Below, one piece after another: positions 1 to 10,960 of a DNA stretch of 64,000 nt. The DNA comes from Taudactylus pleione (taxonomy: Eukaryota; Chordata; Amphibia; Anura; Myobatrachidae): contig JAUIMM010000171.1 of NCBI GenBank assembly GCA_031769625.1, positions 2,588,501 through 2,652,500 of the forward strand. The letters are read 5' to 3'. The notes under the pieces were generated by a model, which was given only the letters and a program-made list of their open reading frames with translations, was not told the origin of the DNA and ran no database searches. Both the position numbers and the translations under genes were made by a program. Every line of letters starts with the position of its first letter. The stretch's first letter is position 1.

Positions 1-197
1 AAAAATATGGATTTTGCACAACTTTTCACCTGCTCTGAGATGGTGAAAACTTTTCGTTGTTTTTTGTCTATGGAGAATTTGCATGTGCGAAAACTCCGGC
101 AATAGGATTGCACAATACGCAGTTTTGTGCAAAAAGTTGCACCTGCGAAAACTTCTCAAAACAGCAGCTTTTCTCGGCTAATTGAATCCGGCCCTTT
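1..197. repeat. Right arm of a foldback element, cut by the window edge
   Basis: The stretch resembles the right arm of the foldback element at 818-1447: a block reading like 'ggattttgca' followed by 'gatggtgaaaactttt', ending in 'ctaattgaatccggccc', close to 'ctaattaaatacggccc' at the end of the other copy. The left part lies outside the window. The open frames on both strands are chance frames in this repeat and in the hAT element next to it. Confidence 0.5.
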
Positions 198-213
198 GTG
201 GAACCTTCTACAG

Positions 214-533
214 CAGGGGTGGGAAACCTTTTTTCTGCCGAGGACCATTTTGATATATAAAACATATCAGGCCAAGCCCCTCCATGTGACATCACACAGG
301 GGCGGGGCCATAATCGTCTGATTACAGCAATGCCCAGAGGATGCTTCGGGGAGCTGGAAGGGCAATGGTATGACTGTCTGACGTGTCCTAAGGACGCTCC
401 AGGTCGGCATTGAAGCATAGATTCTGGCTGCAGGGTGCCTTTCTAGGCACCCTGCTAGCCAAATGAGGCTAGCAGACAAAAGCTCAGAGGGCCAGACCAA
501 ATTATTCCATGGGCCTGAGGTTCCCCATCCCTG
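214..533. mobile_element. Non-autonomous hAT element with 8-bp target duplication
   Basis: The 320-bp element begins caggggtgggaaacct and ends aggttccccatccctg, an imperfect terminal inverted repeat. It is flanked by the direct repeat ttctacag at 206-213 and 534-541. An 8-bp duplication and CAG-type ends are the signature of the hAT superfamily. It has no coding capacity. A CpG-rich core around 290-430 produces spurious open frames. Confidence 0.85.
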
Positions 534-579
534 TTCTACAGTATCACACTATGGTTTTCCTATAATAAAAAATAAATAA

Positions 580-585
<6 letters not shown>

Positions 586-632
<47 letters not shown>

Positions 633-680
633 TATACATATACATACACACACACACACATACATATACACATATATGAG
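586..680. repeat. (TA)n/(CA)n compound microsatellite
   Basis: About 45 bp of pure TA dinucleotides pass into mixed TACA and then CA dinucleotides. The open frames here are simple Tyr/Ile or Cys/Val repeats and are not genes. Confidence 0.95.
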
Positions 681-817
681 AAAATAGAGTAGATCTTCCA
701 TCTGTAATTGAACGGTCCATACGGTGCAGATGAATACCATATTACCACTTTAAGGACATCACTTTTATACCTACTCATTTTATTGTATTACATTGTCAGT
801 ACTTGACAATGTACAAA

Positions 818-1447
818 TGTTTTTCGCCAAAAAAAAAAAAGAAACAGGGAGACAAGTTTTCTCCATCCCTGACCAGGAGAAAAAAAAAATGCAAAATCCA
901 TATTTTTGGCTAAAACACCCACCCTAATAATAAATTACGGAAAATAAAACGACTGCACAAAAAATGGGTGGGAAAAAAAAACAAAAAAAAAATTGTTGAA
1001 AATGGTTTTAAAGTATTGGGTCTGATTTTTCAGGGGCGGTATGGATGCCTCAAGTGTTTTAAACATCGCACAAGGTCGCAGCAGGCTGTTTTTAAAATTG
1101 CTTTTTTATGACACGAAAATATACTTTTAACGTACCCCAATTTACATGGAACAGTAACTTCTGGGAAAAAAATAGCTTTCTATCTTTTTTCAAGGATTTA
1201 TTTTCTTTTGCCATAGTACGTAACTTAATTTTTTATTTTTTTCAGTAATTTATCATTAGGGGGTGGGGGGTGGGTGTCCAAAGGGTTCTGAAAGAAATAA
1301 CCACATTTTTAGGCAAAAATAGGGATTTTGCATTTTTTCTCTTCTGGTCTGGGATGGAGAAAACTTCTCCAGTTTTCTTTCGCCTGTTGCCGTTTTCGCC
1401 AATGACGAAAAAAACCTGTGGTTTTCGCTGCTAATTAAATACGGCCC
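818..1447. mobile_element. Foldback (MITE-like) element
   Basis: Two arms are roughly inverted copies of each other. The left arm at 818-930 contains 'ctccatccctgaccaggag' and 'gcaaaatccatatttttg'. The right arm at 1262-1447 contains 'ggattttgca', 'ggtctgggatggagaaaac' and 'attaaatacggccc'. The outer motif (ccgtattcaatt type) recurs at 49825-50041 and 47428-48222, so this is an interspersed family. No coding capacity is seen. Confidence 0.6.
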
Positions 1448-2034
1448 ATTGGTTGGTCACTGACCTCCTCTCACATGTTGCACTATACCATTTAGCATTC
1501 AATGTACTGCAGTTATGCTGTCTGACTTTCTGTAAACAACTAGAACCTACTTTCAAACTTTTAATCCATGACACTAACTGGGTGAGTTTTGCTAGCATGC
1601 ACTAAACAAAATTCTAATTCAATGTGCTATATTTTGTTGTTTAAATGTTTCTTATTCCAAAAGAGACTGCTGCACATTCTGTGCCTCCTTCCTTGTAGCA
1701 GTTGTATACTTTTTCTTTTTTACAATACCAACAACTAGTTTTACTAGAAACATCTTGATTCAGCCACCAGATGGCACGTTTCCTGCAGTATTTCAGGATG
1801 AAAGTAATTTATTTATTTTTTTTTAACACACATTATAACTTATTCAAAATTGCATTGCAACAAGAGTGTTTTTTTTGGTACTCACAAGGTTAAAAAAAAA
1901 AAAAAAAAATTCTATTTACCTGCATATTGACTACACCAATAATTTATTCTTATAAACTATTACAGCAGAGGCTGCAGTCTCTTCTACAGATGCAGATACA
2001 AATGTGAGTACTAATAAAACAGCTCAGAATACAC
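1448..2034. other. Intronic DNA without recognisable feature
   Basis: AT-rich sequence with several poly-A and poly-T runs (for example near 1810-1825 and 1892-1909). No convincing exon, RNA gene or repeat end was seen. Confidence 0.5.
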
Positions 2035-2040
2035 TAATAC

Positions 2041-2544
2041 CCCTTTTCCACTGCCGCACAAACCTTGGTTTTTGCTGTGTCAACCTGGGTCACGGCCCAG
2101 TGGAAAAAAACTCCTAGGAAAAAATCCCGGGTCTATTTTTCCGGGCATTTCTTTAGGAGTCTCGAACAGGGTTTTACATGGGTAAAATCCAGGTCAGGCT
2201 CAGTGTAAACGGGTAACTCGGGTCATCCGACCCGGGACCAGTTTACAGCATGGTGAGAAATTACAGCCTCCCTGTATGGTTCGGACCGTTCCGGTGTTTA
2301 CCCCATCCCCGCTTCATATGGAGAGGCTGTAATACCTCCCTGCCCGTCTCCACATTGACAACTGACATCAGATAGCCTCCTGAAAAGGACACCAGGAAGG
2401 ACCCCTTCCCCTGGTCGCCGGTCCGCTCTAATCTGGCGTTCAGGGGAGAGCTGGAGTTTCCGGTGCTTGGTGATGACACCCATGTGCAGTGTGAACGGAG
2501 TCGACCTGGGATATTCCCGGGTCAGTGCAGCAGGGGAAATGGGT
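2041..2544. mobile_element. Imperfect foldback element with 'cctttTCCACTGC' ends
   Basis: The left end reads cccttttccactgccgcac. The right end, read on the other strand, begins cccatttcccctgctgcac. Between them are repeated 'acccggg' and 'aacccggg'-like blocks. A related inner sequence occurs near 48990-49080. This looks like a short non-autonomous DNA transposon; the superfamily is not determined. Confidence 0.5.
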
Positions 2545-2600
2545 TAAATCCCTGGTTCTAACCTGGCTTCAAACAGCGTTTGAAGTCCAGGTCAAGGTGT

Positions 2601-3067
2601 CCAGGAATAGCGGTGAGCACAGGGGAGGGTGGGTTGATGAAGGGGTCCAATGCAGATAATGGGGATGCCCAGCAATTTGGGACAAAGGATGCAGGGTAGA
2701 TGTAGGGGCTTGCAATGCCAGCAGTGCTTGCAGGGATGAAAGGGCTGGCTGGGACCGGTAGTACCACGGTTGAAATTAGCGGCGGGGGATGCGCTAGTAG
2801 CGGGGCAGCGTCTTAACCTAGACGGGTTGTTATTGCTGGGGTCAAGATGCACCCAGGTCCAGGAATAGCTGGGAGCACAGGGGAAGGGGTTGATGAAGGG
2901 GTGCACTGCAAAGCATGGGGGTGTCAGCAATTCAGGACAAGGACTGCAGGGTGGATGTTGGGGCTTGCATTGCCAGCAGTGCTTGCAGGGTTGAAAAGGC
3001 TAGCTGGGACTGTAGCACCATGGTTGAAATTAGCGGCGGTGGGTGCACTAGTAGCAGGGCAGCGTCT
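2601..3067. repeat. Tandem duplication, two units about 258 bp apart
   Basis: A block starting ccaggaatag at 2601 recurs at 2859. Both copies run through 'gaaggggt', 'gcagtgcttgcaggg', 'ggttgaaattagcggcgg' and 'ctagtagc.gggcagcgtct'. They differ by scattered substitutions, so the duplication is not recent. The open frames on either strand here are not supported as genes. Confidence 0.75.
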
Positions 3068-3094
3068 AGGATGTATACCTTTTTGTATTGTCTA

Positions 3095-3440
3095 ACTGTA
3101 ACGTGTCGATCGTTTATGTGTCGATCTATTAATGATCTACCTGTTTTATTGTCGATCTATTAACTGTAGACCTATTTAGTTTTGATCTAGGACGCGTCAA
3201 TCAATTGTTCCTGTCGGACTTTACATCGTCTAACTATTAGTTGTCAATCTAAGTATTGTCGACCTTATATACCAGTCTCTCTTAGATATTCGATATATTA
3301 CATCTATTGTCACGTTCAACTATATTACAGTCTAGCTAATGTTACTATCGATATACGGTATGTCGATCTACAAACCCTGTCTAACTACTGTGGTCGACCT
3401 ATTTATTGTCTATCTAGAGATCCATGCCCTGTCTAGTGTG
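3095..3440. repeat. Degenerate array of GTCGATCTATTA-like motifs
   Basis: Variants of 'tgtcgatctatta' (tgtcgatcg, ttgatctagg, ttgtcaatcta, attgtcgacc, atgtcgatcta, ggtcgacctatt, tgtctatctag) follow each other at irregular spacing of about 15-30 bp over some 340 bp. This looks like a very diverged short-period satellite. Confidence 0.5.
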
Positions 3441-3729
3441 CCCAACATCTTCAGCGATGGGACCCGGCGGGGGAGCCAGCATCGGCAAGTGCATACACAC
3501 TTGCCGATGCTGGTAGCGTTGGCCATGCTGCATTCAGCAACATGGCCCTAGTTAACGATATCCCCGTCGGACCTGCATGTAGGCCCTGATGGAGGATGTC
3601 GCTGACAACGCGAGTGTGGGCGCATCATCAGCGACATAGAGGGTACACACTGGACAATGTGCCAGATATGTCGCTCCGATCCGCCGGACATATCGTCTAG
3701 TAGAGGATGAATTGATATACATACTATTC
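3441..3729. repeat. Foldback fragment with 'tacacac' motifs
   Basis: A small hairpin at 3484-3507 (cggcaagtg / cacttgccg around catacacacttg) and 'gtacacactgg' near 3652 resemble the ends of the TWA-type MITEs elsewhere in the window (for example 20241-20582). The full boundaries were not resolved. Confidence 0.35.
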
Positions 3730-4046
3730 CATGGGCTCAATTCAATTGACCGCAAATCAAATAGCACCGGGAGAGAGCTCCCGTAGCTATTCAATTCAGC
3801 ACGCTGTTAAGACAGAAATCCGACAAAAGTACAGGCGCGATGCTGTTTTCCGCCCTTAGCGCCAGAACAGCATCGCGCCGGGAAGTTTAGTGGGAGATAG
3901 CCCGTTCTCGCAACCAAACACCCTGTTTAAGGCGCGAGGGGTGGGAGAACGGGCATTCTCCGACCTAACTGTGTGCAGTATTGAATAGCACCGGGAGCTC
4001 TCTCCCCGCTCTATTTAATTTGCAGTCAATTGAATAGAGTCCCATG
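3730..4046. mobile_element. Foldback MITE (catgggctcaattcaattga ends)
   Basis: The left end reads catgggctcaattcaattg and continues to 'gcaaat'. The right end reads atttgcagtcaattgaata and ends 'gagtcccatg', an imperfect inverted repeat of about 28 bp. Inner blocks such as 'tagcaccgggag' and 'gcgcgatgctg' also occur inverted in the other arm. The element at 31306-31650 shares the 'gaatagc.ccgggagctc' block, so they are related. Confidence 0.7.
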
Positions 4047-4840
4047 AATGCTGCAATAGCTCTTCTGTTACAGAAAATCATTAGAAAAGGTTTACTATAT
4101 TTCAATAAATACTGGTGCCATATCTAAATCACTTAATATACCGCTCTATCTGCAGCAGTAATTATTGAAGCATACGTCCTGTACTTGTAATGTTTTGCAC
4201 ATGGTGAACACAGTGCCTTCAGCTACCAATCCCGAAAACTAAAAAACAGCTATTTATCACTTTCACGTGTGTTATGACGTTTCTGACATGGCATTTTCAT
4301 TTTCTGCCTTTTGAGGGCTTCAACAAGCCATGAATGATAGAACTGTGTGCAGATGAAAATCACGAGGCTACCAGGGACCTCGCAATTAACTGAATATGCC
4401 CCTACAAATCATTGACCCCCTCTAACGAACAATCCAACAGTAAACACAGACGTTTATAGTAAGTTGAGCTGCTTTGACAAGACAACACTGCTTGTAGCAG
4501 TATTACACCGAATGAGTGGCTCATTGTTCAATATGAATGCCCTTGCCTGCCAAGTGTTCAGTGTTCCCTAACCTTTTGCATGTCCAAATAATTAAGGCAC
4601 ATTAGATATTGGAACATGAATACATTTGCATGATTGCTTTGGATCTAGTATATATCTATTCCAGTTAGGAGTTTCACCAAGAGGTTAGCAGGGATATAAA
4701 AATCTTTAATTCTGAAAGGGAAATCGCTGTGTATTAATAGCGAATATTTACATGATATAAACAACAATCTCTTCCAAGCACCAATTAGGCTATGTTCATA
4801 TAAAGCATTTAATGCAATACATTCACTGCAGTGATGGTAC
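4047..4840. other. Intronic DNA without recognisable feature
   Basis: About 790 bp with no exon, RNA gene or repeat end recognised. It ends at the target duplication of the large hAT element. Confidence 0.5.
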
Positions 4841-5141
4841 GTTCTAAGTAGAGATGAGCGGGTTCGGTTCCCTGAGAACCGAACCCACCCGAAGTTAGCA
4901 GATACAAGGTAGATCAGAGTCTGCTCGGGTTTTTCTGCCTGACTCAAAACGAGGCAAAACGTCATCATCCCGCTGTCGGATTCACGCAGGTTTTGGATTT
5001 TATAAAGGTCTCGCGATCGCTGCCATTTTTCATTCCGGCTGTGGAGAGTGAAAAGGGAGGGGAGCTGTGCTGCTGTTGTGCATAATTGTGATTTGTGAGG
5101 TTGTGCTGGGAGCTGTGCTGCGCTGCTGTTGTGCATAATAG

Positions 5142-5228
5142 GTTGTCCTGTCCATAGGGGCTGGCTGGCTGTTGTCCTGTCCATAGGGGCTGGCTGGCTG
5201 TTGTCCTGTCCATAGGGGCTGGCTGGCT
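5142..5228. repeat. Three tandem copies of a 29-bp unit
   Basis: Units start at 5142, 5171 and 5200, each beginning gttgtcctgtccatagggg. They lie in the left subterminal zone of the hAT transposon. The minus-strand open frames crossing here come from this repetition. Confidence 0.9.
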
Positions 5229-5339
5229 GTTCTGCTGTGTTGTCCAGGGGGTACTCGGTCCATCATGGGTTCTCTTCTTCACCCCCAGTGTAAAAATATA
5301 AAAATGTTGTGTGTGCGTGTTAGCCACACCACCATTGTA

Positions 5340-5790
5340 GTGTTTCCGCTAGGCTGTTTTAGCGGGGCGCCGTGCCCTGCCCTATTTCTGAAGGGCAGGA
5401 AGTACCCTGCCCTCCAGCGCGGCACCCCGCTGAGACAGCCTGCGGGTTGTCTCCACCCGTGGTTCACAGTGTCCCGCAGGTGGTCAAAACGGTGGCGCAG
5501 CAGTCACCGCCGGTGAATGGAAGCCGGGCGCATGCATTCACTGACCGCGGCGCTTGGGGGCTCCCCGGCATGTCCGTAAGTGCCGGGCATGCCCCATGGA
5601 GTGACGAAAAGGGGACGCGCCCATAAAGACAAGTCTTTTCTTTGGCCACGCCCCCTATTCGGGCGTGAGCATAATTGCCCTACCTCTAGGTCCGACACCC
5701 TGCCTGCTGTCGGACCTAGAGTGACTACCAGCATGAAAATAAAAACAATTTTGTGTGCGTGGTTGGTTGCTGTAGGTAGCCGCATGATAG
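5340..5790. repeat. GC-rich interspersed repeat, same family as 51904-52270
   Basis: It begins near 'tttccgctaggctgtttta' and 'gcggggcgccgtgccctgcc', closely matched at 51930-51965. Shared blocks continue through 'gcatgc..tcactga' and 'gaaaaggggacgcgcccataaag'. A perfect hairpin, ctaggtccgaca / tgtcggacctag, sits near 5687-5721. It probably inserted into the hAT left arm. The class is not recognised. Confidence 0.55.
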
Positions 5791-6316
5791 TCACATGACA
5801 GGACAGTCACATGACAGCAGGATCCACATACCAGTCTTGTAGCTGCCGGCAGCAGTCACGATGACGATGCAAGGCAGTCAACGTCATCTATGAAGGCCGG
5901 TGTACCAGGGCTTAAGTCAGGCCAAATAGTCAGGCTAAAAAAATAAAAATAAAATATACTTTTACCCTGTTAAAGCAAAAAAAAAAAAAAAATCTAAAGC
6001 TAAGTCAGCTTTAGAGAAACAAAACATTGGCAATATGCCATTCACTACATGAAGTGGCAAGGAAACGATAAGGCCTTGGCCTTTATTATTTATGACTGGT
6101 GGTTCTAGTGACGATTTAAGCCCCTCTGGTTATAGGAGAGGTACATAAAACATTAAAATTGTTAAGACGAGTAAGATACTGGAACCAACTGTGTGCGCTC
6201 CGAAAAATCACAAATCCTGGAGGAGAGTCCAAAAGTGTGTCCGCGGTTGCCATGTGTGAGCCTGACCTTTCTAATACTGTACTTGAAGAGTATCCTCCTT
6301 TCACCATTTGTGTGCC
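5791..6316. other. hAT left arm, non-coding part
   Basis: Leader part of the hAT transposon between the GC-rich repeat and the transposase start. It contains A-rich runs near 5938-5995. No separate gene is seen. Confidence 0.5.
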
Positions 6317-6334
6317 CCTCTGCAAATGTGGGGA

Positions 6335-6452
6335 TGAGCAGCACAAGTCAACATGCTGACGTAGAAATCGAGGATGCTTCTGTGGAATTGCACGAGGAGG
6401 ATATTTAGGTAGTTGGCGATAACAACAAGGTTGATGAGGATGTTGATGCAAA
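6335..6452 (+). pseudogene. hAT transposase, N-terminal fragment before the DIRS insertion
   Basis: The reading frame from the ATG at 6335 gives an acidic stretch containing VEIEDASVELHEED, then an in-frame TAG at 6406, then a further acidic stretch, before it is interrupted by the left end of the DIRS element. The acidic leader is common before the BED finger in this type of transposase. The rest of the protein resumes at 12745. Assignment rests on position and continuity more than on motif content. Confidence 0.5.
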
Positions 6453-6500
6453 AAATGGGATTTTGGTACTTACAGGTAAATCCTTTTCTCCGATTCCACA

Positions 6501-6620
6501 GGGGACACTGGAGGTTGCTTACACTGGGGTATAGAGGCGTGGATAACTGGAGCTGGCACTTTCAATAATTCAGAAGTGTGAAGCTCCTCCCCCTCTATGC
6601 CCCATCAGCCCTCAGTTTAG
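6501..6620. repeat. Left inverted terminal repeat of the DIRS element
   Basis: It runs from ggggacactggaggttgct to gccctcagtttag and is the reverse complement of 12607-12726 with two substitutions. The outermost 48 bp of the element (6453-6500) differ from the other end, as in other DIRS elements, and are represented in the internal complementary region instead. Confidence 0.95.
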
Positions 6621-6744
6621 AAAATGAAGACCGAGAGGAGATGGAGAACAAAGAGTAAAAGGGAGAGAAAAACACACAATAAATCAAAACATACAACATA
6701 CGGAACAAACCGAACAGGCAGGCTAAGAGCGCTAAGGTGGGCGT

Positions 6745-6847
6745 CCAGTGTCCCCTGTGGAATCAGAGAAAAGGATTTACCGGTAAGTAACAAAATCCCA
6801 TTTTCTCTTTCATCCACTAGGAGACACTGGAGGTTGCTTACGCTGGG
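6745..6847. repeat. Internal complementary region of the DIRS element
   Basis: The left half (ccagtgtcccctgtggaatc to caaaatcccatt) is the complement of the element's left end at 6453-6510. The right half (ttctctttcatccactag to gcttacgctgggg) is the complement of its right end at 12700-12744. The two halves meet around 'cccattttctc'. This is the sequence used to circularise DIRS intermediates in the published replication model. Confidence 0.9.
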
Positions 6848-8055
6848 GACGTCCCAAAGTTTTCCCCATGGGCGAGAGCGCTGTGCGGCACCTGCAGAAC
6901 AAGGCGGCCGAAACATGATGCTGAAGCAGCAAACATGTCAGATCTGTACAATTTTACAAACGTGTGAACAGAAGACCAATTGGCCGCCAGGCACAATTGT
7001 GACGAGGAGGCACCCCTACCAACCGCCAATGACGCACCCACAGAACATGTGGAATGAGCCGAAATGGATGAAGGAGGCCGACGGCAACACTAACATAAGC
7101 CTGATGAATAGTCAGCCTAAGCCAATATGCCAGCATCTGCCTAGATACTGGCCAACCCCTCCAAATAGCATCATAGAGGCCAAAAAAACGACTCCGACTT
7201 ACGGATGGACGCTGTCCTGGCAACATAACTGGAGAGCTCTATCCACAGCCACGGTAGAAGAATCACCCGAGTCCGCCACCAATGACGGAACCACAATAGG
7301 CTGGTTGATATGGAAAGACTACACAACCTTGGGAAGGAAAGCGGATACCGTCTGGAGTTCCACCCTATCAGCATGAAACACAAGGTAAGGTGGCTTATAG
7401 GATAGAGCACCCAATTCCGAGACTCTACGAGCCGAAGCTAGAGCCAGAAGGATGACAGTCTTCCAAGACAGGTACTTAAGATCAACCTGTTTCAAAGGTT
7501 CGAACATGAGCGACTGAAGGAACAGAAGCACTAAGTTCAAGCCCCAAGAAGCTACCGGAGGTACAAAAGGAGGCTGCATACGTAAGACCCCCTGAAGAAA
7601 ACGTCTGCACCTTAGGAATGAGGACCAATTTGCGTTGAAAGAAAATGGAAAGGGCAGAGACCTGCACCTTTACCATTCCAAGGCGAAGGCCTGAATCCAA
7701 TCCCGTCTGAAGAAAAAAACAGAAACCGGGACAAATGAAAAGTCCTAGACGGAAGACCCCGACTGGAACACCACAAGACATAATAATGATAGATACGATA
7801 ATGCGCAGCCGAAACTGGCTTCCTGGCGCGCAGCATGGTGGGAGCAACAGAGTCTGGGATATCTTTACAAGATACTGGTTTCAAGCGCCGCCCCGTTAAA
7901 CGCAGCTGCGCTAAGTTGGGGTGGACGCAAGGACCCTGCTGTAGAAGATCCGGCCGCCAAGGAAGGGGCCACAGATCATCTACCAATAGGGACCGAAGGT
8001 CCAAGAACCAACCTCTCCGAGGCCAGTTTGGAACCACGAGAATGACAGAGGCCAA
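6848..8055 (-). pseudogene. DIRS tyrosine recombinase, broken
   Basis: Read on the minus strand from 8055 leftward. A linker to RNase H comes first (ILVVPNWPRR, then a Pro/Leu-rich stretch). A core-binding part around 7850-7600 contains GLDSGLRLG and VQVSALS. The catalytic part around 7580-7330 contains LALASARRVSELGALS, holding the first active-site arginine. The C-terminal part around 7000-6850 contains LAANWSSVHTFVKLYRSDMF, near the active-site tyrosine. The parts are in different frames, so the gene has frameshifts. In an intact element the enzyme would join the circular DNA intermediate to the genome. The long plus-strand frame at 6624-7376 is the antisense shadow of this gene. Confidence 0.85.
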
Positions 8056-8282
8056 CTCCTATTTAATTCTTCTGAGAAGGTAAACGAAGTTGTAGATCCA
8101 AGGAACTGTCAGAGCGTCGACTGCCTGTGCTTGCGGATCCCGAGTTCTTGACACGTATACTGGGAGCTGATGATTCAATCGTGACGCCATGCGGTCCACC
8201 TGAGGACACCCACATCGATGAATCAGTGCGCTGAACACGTATGGCTGAAGCTTCCATTCCCAGGGATGGATGTTTTAGCAAC

Positions 8283-8510
8283 TTAGGTAATCTGCTGATT
8301 TTTGGCCCACCGGAGAATCGGAGTCACTTCTCGCATGGCCATGCGACTTCGAGTCCCGCCCTGTCGGTTGATGTAAGTGACGGCCGTCGCGTTATCTGTT
8401 GCACTCTTACCTGACAAGACCTTAGAAACTCTGTCGCGTCTATCGGAGCATTGTAAATCGCTCTGAGTTCCAACACATTTATGGGCCACTTCTGTTCCAG
8501 AGGTGACCAT
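8283..8510 (-). pseudogene. DIRS RNase H fragment
   Basis: The minus-strand frame contains SATDNATAVTYINRQGGTRS, the conserved DIRS RNase H stretch with its DNxTAVxYIN core. The same motif occurs in the DIRS copies at 37.5 kb and, altered, at 59.7 kb. It lies between the reverse transcriptase and recombinase parts in the usual DIRS order. Confidence 0.85.
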
Positions 8511-8955
8511 CGACCCTCAAAGTGATGATTGAGGACTACTGCTCCCCATCCTCAAAGGCTGACATCTGTTGTTACAATGATGCAGTCCCACACTTAGGAT
8601 ATTTGGATTGTGTCCACCAGGGGATAGCCACTCTGGTAGCCGGGTTCAGACGGATCTGTCTATGTAGAAGCAGATGAGACCCTGACCCACAGTGACAGCA
8701 GGTCCAGCTGAAACACTGTTGAGTGGAACCGTCCGAACTGTAGTGCCTCAAAAGCAGCTACCATCTTCCCCAAGAGACACAGACAAAGAAGTAGGGACAC
8801 TTTGCTTGGTGTGAGGACCCGCTGAACTAACAAACGGATATCCTGGGCTTTGTCTTGTGATGCTGTATCCAGGATCATGCCCAGAAATAGGAGTTTCTGG
8901 GACAGAATGAGATTTGATTTCTTGAAGTTGATTATCCAACCGTGTTGGATTAGAG

Positions 8956-9111
8956 CAGTGTTGGCTAACCTTGACACTCCAGCTGTTGTGGAACTATATA
9001 TCCCAGCATGCCCTGCCACAGTTTTAGCATGCTCTAATAGCAAAACTGTAGCAGTACATGCTGGGTTATGTAGTTCCATAACAGCTGGAGTGTCAAGGTT
9101 AGCCAACACTG
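8956..9111. mobile_element. hAT foldback MITE inside the DIRS element
   Basis: A 156-bp near-perfect palindrome starts cagtgttggctaaccttgac and ends with its complement. It is flanked by the 8-bp direct repeat gattagag at 8948-8955 and 9112-9119. The inner block 'gtggaactata...cccagcatgccctgcc' also occurs near 22105-22160, so the family is dispersed. It interrupts the reverse transcriptase / RNase H region of the DIRS element. Confidence 0.92.
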
Positions 9112-9200
9112 GATTAGAGTATGATATGTCAGTAAGGCCTGGTCTGAGAGAAGGTTACCGATGGAGCCTTGAGTAATAGGTCGTTCAAATAAGAGATTAT

Positions 9201-9799
9201 GGCCCTCATTCAGAGCCACACGCTAGCGGCAGTACGCTCGTTCCGAGCGATGTTCGCACATCTGCGCATGCGTACGGATCGTTATACGCATGCGCGAACC
9301 AGTCAGTGCGGCCGAAATTCATGTGCTCGCAATATAGCGAATGCCTGCTATTTTGAGTGACAGAATGAGGCGTATGTGGGTGGTAACAGGGGAAGGTGCT
9401 TGAAAATGGGGAGTGGAGATCCGAACGCAGGCGTGCTTAAAGGTCAAAACGGGCGTTTTATGGGTGTGCATAATTAATACAGCAGCGTCATTGACCACGT
9501 CACTGGGTTATTTTATAGCCAGAACTGCTCGCAAGATTGAGGTAGCAAAAACCAACCACAAGAATAGCGAGCAGTTCATACGCTGGTCGATGTACTCGAT
9601 TAATCTAATAAATAGCGGACATGACGTATGGTGCGAGCGGCCAGGGGGCGTTTTTAACCAAAAAACAAGCGTATGTTTTGCTCGCTCGTTCAGACTTAGA
9701 GGTGTGAACAGACTGCAATTTGCGAACGGATCATTTGAATAGCCACCCCTTGTTTTTGAACGAACGACCGCAAATAGCGAACGGCTCTGAATCAGGCCC
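9201..9799. mobile_element. Foldback MITE inside the DIRS element
   Basis: The left end ggccctcattcagagcc and right end ggctctgaatcaggccc form a terminal inverted repeat. A 3-bp flank 'tat' is present on both sides. The inner arms contain 'cgctcg', 'gcgcatgcg' and 'gaacg' blocks in both directions. A 3-bp duplication and ends of this kind fit a PIF/Harbinger-type non-autonomous element. The family with 'aatcaggccc' ends also occurs at 29460-30005. Confidence 0.75.
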
Positions 9800-9872
9800 T
9801 ATGTTCACTCCCAATGACCGAAGAAGAGCAATCATGACTGACATGTGAATATGCAGTGAGCAGAGGATAACC

Positions 9873-10311
9873 CTAATGGCAACGCTCAAAATTGGTAGTG
9901 GGCCTACAGTATAGTAAACCGCAGGAAGGCTTGATGCGGTTTTCAAATTGGAAACTGGAGATAGGCATCCTTGATATCCAGGGATAATAGGAACTCCCCT
10001 GGTTCCAAGCTCGCAATAACAGACTGCAGAGATCCCTTTTGAAACGATACATCTTCAGATATAGGTTTAAGGATTTGAGGTTTAAGATGTGCCTGACCGA
10101 ACCATCCAGTCTGGGCTCTACAAACAGGTTTGAGTAAAACCCCATACGTCGTTGACGCTCCGGACCTAGCACCGATGATACTATTAGAGACTGGATAACC
10201 TCCTGTAGATCCCTGGCCTTGTCTGCAGGTATAGGCAGACTTGTAGTAAAGGACCGAGGTGGAGGGGGGACTTCGAAGTTTATTCAGTACCCCAGGGAAA
10301 TTAGTCTCCAC
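9873..10311 (-). pseudogene. DIRS reverse transcriptase fragment
   Basis: The minus-strand frames contain 'DGSVRHILNLKSLN' and the catalytic-region stretch 'LLSLDIKDAYLQFPI', typical of DIRS reverse transcriptase (the siDLkDAYlhvPI motif). The fragment lies in two overlapping frames, which indicates a frameshift. The rest of the domain is interrupted by the MITEs at 8956-9111 and 9201-9799. Confidence 0.85.
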
Positions 10312-10960
10312 GGTTCTGAAGAGATTTGAAATTTCTGCAAGCAGGCTCCCACCGCAGGGAACCCCAGGTGGGACGGAAGACCGTCATGCCACCTGTTTTA
10401 CAACTGGTTTTAGGCTTGGGATCACCTCTGGCTCTACCACAAAAGGAATGTGGTGCACGAAAGAAAAGAAACGAAGGTTCAGTGTAAGATCTTCTGGGAG
10501 CCTGAGCAGTAGACGGGAGGAAAAAAAGACTTACCCCCGTGGCCCTAGATATTCATTCGTCCAATTTCAGGTTAAAAAGCAAGTCACTAATGAATGGAGA
10601 ACCGCAATCTTGGATATTGCGTTCGCTTGCCAAGGGCGCAATCAGACCCGAAATAGCAAACGCAGATATGCGACTCTTAGAAGCTTCTCCCAGGTAAACT
10701 GCAGACTCACAACTGTATTCCGCTAGTAGGCGTAATTCTGCTCTGGAAGGACCCGAGTCCAATCCTGTGATCCACTGGTCAGCTCAGCAAACCACAGCCT
10801 TGTTAACCCAGGTGGTAACAAGGGTAGGTCTAAGTTGAGCTCCCACTGCAGTATAGATAGATGTTAGCGTCATCTTCCACTTACGATCCAAAGTGTCTTT
10901 TAGTACAGTAGCTCCCGGTACTAGAAGTGCTGTTTTCTTAGAGACGGGAGGTAAACGCAT
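10312..10960 (-). pseudogene. Degraded DIRS coding region between gag and reverse transcriptase
   Basis: By position this is the gag/reverse transcriptase boundary. The minus-strand frame near 10553-10762 is short and shows no motif that I recognise. The plus-strand 155-aa frame at 10259-10726 is antisense and not supported. Confidence 0.45.

Noticed and set aside
6624..7376. 250-aa plus-strand open frame
   Set aside because: It is antisense to the DIRS recombinase and overlaps the internal complementary region. No domain is recognised.
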